The translations under genes were made by a program, and so were the position numbers. The notes beneath the pieces were generated by a model. That model had not been told where the DNA came from, did no database searches, and saw nothing but the letters and a program-made list of their open reading frames with translations. Of a stretch of 5,979 nt of DNA, positions 1-4,904 are shown piece by piece. The stretch's first letter is position 1. Each line of letters starts with the position of its first letter. Origin of the DNA: Chromatiales bacterium (lineage in GTDB: Bacteria > Pseudomonadota > Gammaproteobacteria > Chromatiales > Chromatiaceae); the NCBI GenBank assembly GCA_024762485.1, contig JANTHH010000173.1, positions 1 to 5,979 of the forward strand. The letters are read 5' to 3'.

Positions 1-225
1 CTGAACGGGTTGATCGAAAAGGGCCTGATCAAGGTCCGCAACTTTCGCAACAGCGGCAACAAGCTGGCCTATGCCTATCTGCTCACCCCCAAGGGCGCGC
101 GCGAGAAGGCCAGGGTTACGGCGCGTTACCTGGAACGGCGTCTGAATGAATTCGACCAGATCCGCCGCGAGATCGAACAACTGAAGGCCGAGCTGAGCGG
201 CGCAGAAGGAGTCCCAAAAGAATGA
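1..225 (+). CDS. EPS-associated MarR-family transcriptional regulator (3' part, N-terminus outside the window)
   Basis: The frame is open from base 1 and ends at TGA 223-225, giving 74 visible residues. The visible part is the end of a winged helix-turn-helix domain: the recognition-helix end (LNGLIEKGLIKV), the wing with FRNSGNKLAYAYLLTPKG, then a charged helix (about residues 45-70 of the visible part) with a heptad-like pattern, LERRLNEFDQIRREIEQLK, likely a dimerising coiled coil. This arrangement and wording match the small MarR-like proteins found beside exopolysaccharide clusters, which are usually just over 100 residues, so roughly the first 35 residues are missing. Its stop overlaps the gmd start (ATGA, 222-225), which suggests co-transcription and translational coupling. 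It probably regulates this locus, but its operator and effector cannot be told from here. A generic MarR annotation is the alternative. Confidence 0.82.
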   Translation: MNGLIEKGLIKVRNFRNSGNKLAYAYLLTPKGAREKARVTARYLERRLNEFDQIRREIEQLKAELSGAEGVPKE

Positions 226-1337
226 CCGACAAAGTCGCACTGATCACCGGCGTCACCGGCCAGGACGGCGCCTACCTCGCCGAGTTTTTGCTGGGCAAGG
301 GCTACGAGGTCCACGGCATCAAGCGCCGCACCTCGCTGTTCAATACCGATCGCATCGATCACCTCTACCAGGACCCGCACGAGCGCGATCGCCGTTTCAT
401 CCTGCACCACGGCGACATGACCGATTCCTCCAGCCTGCTGCGCATCATCCAGCAGGTGCAGCCCGACGAGATCTACAACCTCGCCGCGCAGAGCCACGTG
501 GCCGTCTCGTTCGAAGAGCCCGAATACACCGCCAACTCCGACGCCCTGGGCACCCTGCGGGTGCTCGAGGCGATTCGCATCCTGGGGCTGGAAAAGAAGA
601 CCCGCTTCTACCAGGCCTCCACCTCGGAGCTGTTCGGCAAGGTGCAAGAGGTGCCGCAGAAGGAGACCACCCCCTTCTATCCGCGCTCGCCCTACGCGGT
701 GGCCAAGCTCTATGCCTACTGGATCACCGTCAACTACCGCGAGGCCTACGGCATGTATGCCTGCAACGGCATCCTGTTCAACCACGAATCCCCCCTGCGC
801 GGCGAGACCTTCGTCACCCGCAAGATCACCCGGGCGCTCGCGCGCATCAAGCTCGGCCTGCAAGACCGGCTCTACCTGGGCAACCTCGATGCGAAGCGCG
901 ACTGGGGCCACGCCCGCGACTATGTCGAGATGCAATGGCTGATGCTGCAGCAGGATCAGCCCGAAGACTTCGCCATCGCCACCGGCGAACAGCACAGCGT
1001 GCGCGACTTCGTCAACGCCGCCGCCGAAGAACTGGGCATGAAGATCCGCTGGGAAGGCGAGGGCGTCGATGAAAAGGGCTACTGGGAGAATCCCCCTCAA
1101 TCGTCCGAGGTGGGGGGCGAACAACCCATCGTCGCCGTCGACCCGCGCTACTTCCGCCCCACCGAGGTCGAAACCCTGCTCGGCGACCCGAGCAAGGCCA
1201 AGGAAAAACTCGGCTGGACACCGCGCACCACCTTCAAGCAGCTGGTCGCCGAGATGGTGGTGGAAGACCTGAAAGAGGCGGAGCGGGATCAGTTGTGCAA
1301 GCGGGAAGGATACCAGGTGCCGGTGCGGCGGGAGTGA
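222..1337 (+). CDS. gmd: GDP-mannose 4,6-dehydratase
   Basis: Cytoplasmic NADP-dependent short-chain dehydrogenase/reductase that converts GDP-D-mannose to GDP-4-keto-6-deoxy-D-mannose, the branch point to GDP-fucose, GDP-rhamnose and GDP-perosamine. The 371 residues are close to the E. coli enzyme (373). The Rossmann motif GVTGQDG lies at residues 10-16, and HGIKRR at 31-36 follows the second strand as in NADP-binding members. The catalytic residues are T134 and E136 in ASTSELFG, and Y158 with K162 in the YxxxK motif (PYAVAK). NHESPLRGETFVTRKI (187-202) and VDPRYFRPTEVE (306-317) are family signatures for the nucleotide-sugar site. The segment before VDPRYFRP (about 285-303) differs from E. 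coli, as is common in this family. The start ATG overlaps the upstream stop and has AAGGAG at 206-211, ten bases upstream. The second-step enzyme (fcl, rmd or per) is not in the window, so the final sugar is undetermined. Confidence 0.97.
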   Translation: MTDKVALITGVTGQDGAYLAEFLLGKGYEVHGIKRRTSLFNTDRIDHLYQDPHERDRRFILHHGDMTDSSSLLRIIQQVQPDEIYNLAAQSHVAVSFEEPEYTANSDALGTLRVLEAIRILGLEKKTRFYQASTSELFGKVQEVPQKETTPFYPRSPYAVAKLYAYWITVNYREAYGMYACNGILFNHESPLRGETFVTRKITRALARIKLGLQDRLYLGNLDAKRDWGHARDYVEMQWLMLQQDQPEDFAIATGEQHSVRDFVNAAAEELGMKIRWEGEGVDEKGYWENPPQSSEVGGEQPIVAVDPRYFRPTEVETLLGDPSKAKEKLGWTPRTTFKQLVAEMVVEDLKEAERDQLCKREGYQVPVRRE

Positions 1338-1410
1338 TCTTGAGGTGCCATGTTTTTGGGTTTGATTTTTTGAGCTGCCCGTTTGAGATGATTGTTGGGA
1401 ATGATTCGAT
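1338..1410. promoter_or_regulatory. T-rich gap before fkbM with three TTGAGnTG repeats
   Basis: This 73-base gap is low in GC and holds T runs at 1353-1357 and 1366-1371. The octamer TTGAGnTG occurs three times on the plus strand: TTGAGGTGCC at 1340-1349, TTGAGCTGCC at 1370-1379 (nine of ten bases identical, exactly 30 bases apart) and TTGAGATG at 1383-1390. I see no stable hairpin before the T runs, so a terminator for gmd is not supported, and no convincing -35/-10 pair. The repeats may be protein-binding sites or just a local duplication. Confidence 0.3.
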
Positions 1411-2301
1411 ATGTCGTTGTTGAACACAATTCGGTTCATCACCGGGCATCCTCTAAATCGACGGCAAAAACTGCGCGCGGTCCTTCGCTTTGCAAAATGG
1501 CAAGTCGGAAGTCGCTTGATTAGTGGTGACATCGTCCACGAATGGATCGATGGCTCGAAATTCTTCGTGAGGGCGGGTGAGACAGGATTAACAGGGAATA
1601 TCTACACCGACCTCCACGAGTTTTCGGATATGGCATTCCTACTGCATTTCCTGAGAGACGATGATCTGTTTGTCGACGTTGGTGCGAACGTAGGCTCCTA
1701 TACTATTCTCGGTTGCGCCGTTGCCGGGGCGAGGGGTGTTGCTTTTGAGCCGGTCCCAACTACCTATAAGCGACTTATAGAAAACCTGCGATTGAATCAC
1801 CTGGAAAACAGGGTCGAAGCGGTAAATGCGGGGGTTGGATCACAGCCTGGTTCTTTGCGGTTTACGAGCGATGAAGACACGATGAACCACATACTGGCCG
1901 ATTCCGAGGTATGCGCCAATCCGATTGATGTGGGAGTAGTGACCTTGGATAGGGCGCTTGAAGGCCGTACCCCTTCATTACTTAAGATAGATGTTGAAGG
2001 CTATGAGCTTCCTGTCTTGCAGGGTGCGAATGAGACCCTGAGTAGCCACAGTTTACGAGCAGTGATAATGGAGCTAAACGGAAGCGGTGAACGATATGGC
2101 TTCGACGAGTCTAAGATAGTGGATCTGATGAGAGAACACGGGTTCAACGCCTGCTCGTATGAGCCATTTGATAGAAGGCTAGCCAAACTCGATAGGCAGA
2201 AGCCTGACTCAGGAAATACGCTGTTCATAAGAGACATGGCAGTTGTAGCGGACCGGCTGAAAAATGCAGATAGACTATCGATTTCTGGGCAGTCTTTCTA
2301 G
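1411..2301 (+). CDS. FkbM-family SAM-dependent methyltransferase
   Basis: Predicted cytoplasmic S-adenosylmethionine-dependent methyltransferase of 296 residues. In this family the acceptor is usually a hydroxyl group, and in polysaccharide loci most often a sugar; the real acceptor here cannot be read from sequence. The N-terminal region (1-85) has the extended form seen in polysaccharide-locus members, including TGNIYTDLHEF (61-71). SAM motif I is VDVGANVGSYT (88-98). The acidic residue that would hold the SAM ribose is E113 in FEPVP, and the family signature KIDVEGYE is at 192-199, followed by VIMELNG (218-224). The start at 1411 fits the family N-terminus, but the ribosome site is weak (GGGA at 1397-1400). 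Four 60-base stretches that I counted here had 43-55% GC, against 57-72% in gmd and ugd, and codons such as ATA, TTA and AGA/AGG are frequent. This suggests the gene arrived separately from its neighbours. Confidence 0.9.
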   Translation: MSLLNTIRFITGHPLNRRQKLRAVLRFAKWQVGSRLISGDIVHEWIDGSKFFVRAGETGLTGNIYTDLHEFSDMAFLLHFLRDDDLFVDVGANVGSYTILGCAVAGARGVAFEPVPTTYKRLIENLRLNHLENRVEAVNAGVGSQPGSLRFTSDEDTMNHILADSEVCANPIDVGVVTLDRALEGRTPSLLKIDVEGYELPVLQGANETLSSHSLRAVIMELNGSGERYGFDESKIVDLMREHGFNACSYEPFDRRLAKLDRQKPDSGNTLFIRDMAVVADRLKNADRLSISGQSF

Positions 2302-2321
2302 GAAAGCCCCTATTGATCATC

Positions 2322-2348
2322 CCTCCCTCGGCAAGTGGGGGGAGGTGA
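2322..2348 (+). promoter_or_regulatory. Hairpin that would cover a very strong Shine-Dalgarno sequence
   Basis: CCTCCC (2322-2327) is complementary to GGGAGG (2340-2345), and the stem can extend by a T-G wobble (2328-2339) and a C-G pair (2329-2338) around an eight-base loop. The 3' arm runs into GGAGGTGA (2341-2348), which matches eight consecutive bases of the complement of the 16S rRNA 3' end. The core GGAGG lies six bases before an ATG at 2352. No T run follows, so this is not an intrinsic terminator. It looks more like a ribosome site that can be masked, although no fold was computed. Confidence 0.4.
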
Positions 2349-2351
2349 AAA

Positions 2352-2429
2352 ATGGGATTTCTCCAGCACTTCGCTAGCGTGGCAGGAATTCGGACTACAG
2401 ATATCTCAACAATTACGGACGTCGAGTAG
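2352..2429 (+). CDS. Possible 25-residue leader peptide upstream of ugd
   Basis: ATG at 2352 opens 25 codons ending at TAG 2427-2429. The peptide begins MGFLQHFASVAGIR and ends with a threonine- and acid-rich tail (ITDVE). I recognise no family, signal peptide or membrane segment. Two things argue for translation: the ideal ribosome site six bases upstream (GGAGG 2341-2345), and the stop lying six bases before the ugd GTG, close enough for re-initiation. The frame is also the same as ugd, so reading through the TAG would add 28 residues to Ugd. Against it: it is short, has no known homologue that I recall, and could be chance or the remnant of a displaced gene. Confidence 0.35.
   Translation: MGFLQHFASVAGIRTTDISTITDVE
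2370..2382 (+). promoter_or_regulatory. ops-like sequence containing palindrome CGCTAGCG
   Basis: TTCGCTAGCGTG (2370-2381) matches nine of twelve bases of the enterobacterial ops element GGCGGTAGCGTG, which pauses RNA polymerase and recruits the NusG paralogue RfaH in long polysaccharide operons. The pairs that form the small non-template hairpin (CG...CG) are kept, but the first two bases and the loop G differ; the loop base matters for RfaH contact. The 8-base palindrome CGCTAGCG is at 2372-2379. It lies inside the possible leader ORF, and a chance match is quite possible. Confidence 0.15.
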
Positions 2430-2435
2430 CAAAAA

Positions 2436-3758
2436 GTGAAGGTAACAATATTTGGCAGTGGCTATGTGGGCCTGGTAACCGGGGCCTGCCTGGCCGAAGT
2501 GGGCAACGAGGTGGTCTGCATGGACGTGGACCAGGACAAGATCGACAAGCTAAAGCGCGGTGTCATCCCCATCTACGAGCCCGACCTGGACCAGATGGTC
2601 GAGCGCAACATGGCGGCCGGCAGGCTTGCCTTTACTACCGATCCGAAGGAAGCGGTAGACCACGGCCTGTTCCAGTTTATCGCCGTCGGTACCCCGCCCG
2701 ACGAAGACGGCTCTGCCGATCTGCAATACGTATTGGCCGTCGCCGAGACCATCGCCGAGCACATGGATGGCTATCGCATCGTGGTGGACAAGTCCACGGT
2801 GCCGGTCGGGACTGCCGAGAAGGTGCGCGATCGCATTCAAGCCACGCTGGCCAGCCACGGCAAGAACATCGAATTCGACGTGGTCTCCAACCCTGAATTC
2901 CTCAAGGAAGGCGCGGCGATCGAAGACTTCATGAAGCCCGATCGTATTGTCGTCGGCACCGACAACCCGAGAACCACCGAGCTGTTACGCGCCCTGTATG
3001 CGCCCTTCAATCGTAGTCGTGACCGCCTCATCGCTATGGACATCCCTTCGGCGGAACTGACCAAGTACGCTGCCAACGCCATGCTAGCGACCAAGATCAG
3101 CTTCATGAACGAGCTCTCGAACCTGGCCGAGCGCCTGGGCGCCGACATCGAAGCAGTGCGTCAGGGCATCGGCTCGGACAGCCGCATCGGTTACGCGTTC
3201 ATCTACCCTGGCTGCGGTTATGGTGGCTCGTGCTTTCCGAAGGACGTACAGGCACTGGAGCGGACGGCCAACGAGGCGGGCTACGAGGCGCAGTTGCTCA
3301 GGGCCGTCGAGTCGGTCAATCACCAGCAGAAGCAGCGGTTGTTCGAGAAGATTCACGACTACTTCGATGGCGATCTGAAAGGCCGCACCATCGCCCTTTG
3401 GGGACTGGCGTTCAAGCCCAATACCGACGACATGCGCGAGGCGCCGAGCCGGGTGTTGATGGAGGCCCTGTGGGCGGCCGGTGCCAAGGTCCGCGCCCAC
3501 GACCCGGTGGCTACAGATGAATGCAATCGGATCTATGGGGAACGGGACGACCTGGTATTGACCGACTCGCCCAAGGAGGCGCTCGAAGGCGCGGATGCCC
3601 TGGCGGTGGTGACCGAATGGAGTCTGTTCCGCAGTCCCAACTTCGACAGCGTCAAGCAACAGCTGAGTCGGCCGGTGATCTTCGATGGCCGGAACATCTA
3701 CGACCCGAAGATGCTCAGGGACATGGGATTCGATTACTACGGGATCGGACGAAGATAG
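2436..3758 (+). CDS. ugd: UDP-glucose 6-dehydrogenase
   Basis: Cytoplasmic NAD-dependent enzyme that oxidises UDP-glucose twice to UDP-glucuronate. The 440 residues are the usual bacterial length. The N-terminal Rossmann domain has GSGYVG (7-12) and a strand-end aspartate at D30 (CMD). VGTPPDEDG (84-92) and DKSTVPVGT (118-126) are cofactor-site signatures. NPEFLKEG (152-159), K210 and N214 in ELTKYAANA, and the catalytic cysteine C266 in GGSCFPKD (263-270) are all present. The C-terminal domain carries WGLAFKPNTDDMREAPS (322-338) and IFDGRN (415-420). The start is GTG, because TAG stands in the same frame three codons upstream and the protein begins MKVTIFG as family members do. Its own ribosome site is poor (only GAG at 2424-2426), which makes coupling to the small ORF upstream plausible. 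The product feeds the decarboxylase encoded next. A GDP-mannose or UDP-N-acetylhexosamine dehydrogenase is much less likely. Confidence 0.95.
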   Translation: MKVTIFGSGYVGLVTGACLAEVGNEVVCMDVDQDKIDKLKRGVIPIYEPDLDQMVERNMAAGRLAFTTDPKEAVDHGLFQFIAVGTPPDEDGSADLQYVLAVAETIAEHMDGYRIVVDKSTVPVGTAEKVRDRIQATLASHGKNIEFDVVSNPEFLKEGAAIEDFMKPDRIVVGTDNPRTTELLRALYAPFNRSRDRLIAMDIPSAELTKYAANAMLATKISFMNELSNLAERLGADIEAVRQGIGSDSRIGYAFIYPGCGYGGSCFPKDVQALERTANEAGYEAQLLRAVESVNHQQKQRLFEKIHDYFDGDLKGRTIALWGLAFKPNTDDMREAPSRVLMEALWAAGAKVRAHDPVATDECNRIYGERDDLVLTDSPKEALEGADALAVVTEWSLFRSPNFDSVKQQLSRPVIFDGRNIYDPKMLRDMGFDYYGIGRR

Positions 3759-3912
3759 GGACCGAACCGCAAATGGGTGTCTGCGGTGATGCCCCCCGCT
3801 CGAGGGGACCGTTAGCAGGGGGAGCGCTACGCGTTTTCCCCTCAAGACAAGACCCTGGCATCAGGGATTGCCGAAAGGCGTATCAGGAAAGTAGAGACGA
3901 AGGAATAGGAAC
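3759..3912 (+). other. Non-coding gap with nested complementary segments
   Basis: This 154-base gap before the decarboxylase holds three complementary pairs, one inside another: TGATGCC (3787-3793) with GGCATCA (3857-3863), GAGGGGA (3802-3808) with TCCCCTC (3837-3843), and TAGC (3813-3816) with GCTA (3826-3829), the last extendable by CG/CG across one bulged T. A competing local hairpin, CCCTG-GCAT-CAGGG (3853-3866), uses the same bases as the outer helix, and a GCC-GAAA-GGC hairpin with a GNRA loop follows at 3870-3879. No T run ends any of them. The segment may be a structured leader, a transcript-processing site or a repeat remnant, but in 154 GC-rich bases single 7-base matches are expected by chance. 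Confidence 0.25.
3899..3904 (+). promoter_or_regulatory. Ribosome binding site of the UDP-glucuronate decarboxylase gene
   Basis: GAAGGA at 3899-3904 ends eight bases before ATG 3913, a normal spacing. It supports the chosen start and the independent translation of the gene despite the 154-base gap after ugd. Confidence 0.6.
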
Positions 3913-4857
3913 ATGCATCTGAGAAAACGAGTTCTGGTTACCGGTGGGGCAGGCTTTCTGGGATCGCACCTGTGCAAGCGTTTGCTCGACGAAGGGTACG
4001 ACGTGCTCTGTCTGGACAACTTCTTCACCGGCACCAAGGACAACGTGCTCGAACTGCTCGACAACCCGCACTTCGAGCTGATGCGTCACGACGTGACCTT
4101 TCCGCTCTATGTCGAGGTGGACGAGATCTATAACCTGGCCTGCCCGGCATCACCGATCCATTATCAGCATGACCCCGTACAGACCACCAAGACGAGTGTT
4201 CATGGCGCCATCAACATGCTGGGCCTGGCCAAGCGCACCGGGGCCAAGATCTTTCAGGCATCAACCAGCGAGGTCTACGGCGACCCGGAAGTTCATCCGC
4301 AGACCGAAGACTACTGGGGGCATGTCAATCCCAATGGCATCCGTTCCTGCTACGACGAGGGCAAGCGCTGCGCCGAGACGCTGTTCTTCGACTACCACCG
4401 ACAACACAAGCTGCGCATCAAGGTCGCGCGCATCTTCAATACCTACGGGCCCAATATGCACCCCAACGACGGTCGGGTAGTGTCCAACTTCATCATGCAA
4501 GCGCTACAGAACCAGCCGATCACCATCTATGGCGACGGCAGCCAGTCGCGTTCCTTCTGCTATGTAGACGATCTGATCGAGGCCTTCGTGCGCCTGATGA
4601 ACTCACCAGACGATTTCACTGGCCCGGTCAATACCGGCAATCCCAACGAGTTCACGATCAAGGAGTTGGCGGAAAAGGTCATCGAGCTGACAGGCTCGAA
4701 GTCTGAGCTGATTTATGAGCCGCTGCCCAGCGATGACCCCACCCAGCGTCAGCCGGATATCACGTTGGCGAGAGAGAAGCTGGGTTGGGAGCCGAAGGTG
4801 CAGTTGGAGGAAGGGTTGAAAAAGACCATACCGTATTTCGCGAGCTTGCTGGGCTAG
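3913..4857 (+). CDS. uxs: UDP-glucuronate decarboxylase (UDP-xylose synthase)
   Basis: Cytoplasmic NAD-dependent SDR enzyme that oxidises UDP-glucuronate at C4, loses CO2 and reduces the product to UDP-xylose. The 314 residues match single-domain bacterial and plant cytosolic forms. The Rossmann motif TGGAGFLG is at 10-17, with D35 in CLDN at the end of the second strand favouring NAD. NLACPASPIHYQ (74-85) is a hallmark that separates this family from dTDP-glucose dehydratases and epimerases. The catalytic residues are T118 and E120 in ASTSEVYGDP, and Y147/K151 in CYDEGKR. RIFNTYGPNMHPNDGRVVSN (173-192), the substrate-site GDGSQSRSFCYVDD (207-220) and the arginine in TQRQPDI (277-283) complete the signature. 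It follows ugd, whose product is its substrate. A bifunctional ArnA-type decarboxylase is excluded by the missing formyltransferase domain. The symbol follows common usage. Confidence 0.95.
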   Translation: MHLRKRVLVTGGAGFLGSHLCKRLLDEGYDVLCLDNFFTGTKDNVLELLDNPHFELMRHDVTFPLYVEVDEIYNLACPASPIHYQHDPVQTTKTSVHGAINMLGLAKRTGAKIFQASTSEVYGDPEVHPQTEDYWGHVNPNGIRSCYDEGKRCAETLFFDYHRQHKLRIKVARIFNTYGPNMHPNDGRVVSNFIMQALQNQPITIYGDGSQSRSFCYVDDLIEAFVRLMNSPDDFTGPVNTGNPNEFTIKELAEKVIELTGSKSELIYEPLPSDDPTQRQPDITLAREKLGWEPKVQLEEGLKKTIPYFASLLG

Positions 4858-4904
4858 CCAACCTCATCGGTGCCGGAAGTGTTTCATCCGATAGAGTAAG
4901 GACA

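Noticed and set aside
1350..1375. T runs after gmd as an intrinsic terminator
   Set aside because: No GC-rich stem directly precedes either T run on the plus strand.
1388..1423. An 11-codon upstream ORF overlapping the fkbM start
   Set aside because: There is no ribosome site before its ATG, and frames this short occur by chance; nothing links it to fkbM control.
126..1532. A 468-codon open frame on the minus strand across gmd
   Set aside because: It is the antisense shadow of a GC-rich gene. Its protein is low-complexity and rich in His, Gly and Leu with no domain I recognise, while gmd on the plus strand carries all its catalytic residues.
2379..2395. TGGCA element resembling a sigma-54 -24 box before ugd
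   Set aside because: The GC of the -12 box is not at the required distance, so the promoter signature is incomplete.
3084..3845. A 253-codon open frame on the minus strand across the 3' half of ugd
   Set aside because: It mirrors ugd, has no recognisable motif, and its ends match no ribosome site. High GC makes long antisense frames common.
3773..3922. A 49-codon plus-strand frame (ATG 3773) between ugd and the decarboxylase gene
   Set aside because: It has only a poor, distant AGGGA upstream, overlaps the start of the next gene out of frame, continues an out-of-frame reading of ugd, and gives a peptide without any known features.
4866..4892. ATCGG / CCGAT inverted repeat between the decarboxylase and flippase genes
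   Set aside because: It is only five base pairs around a 17-base loop with no T run, well within chance.
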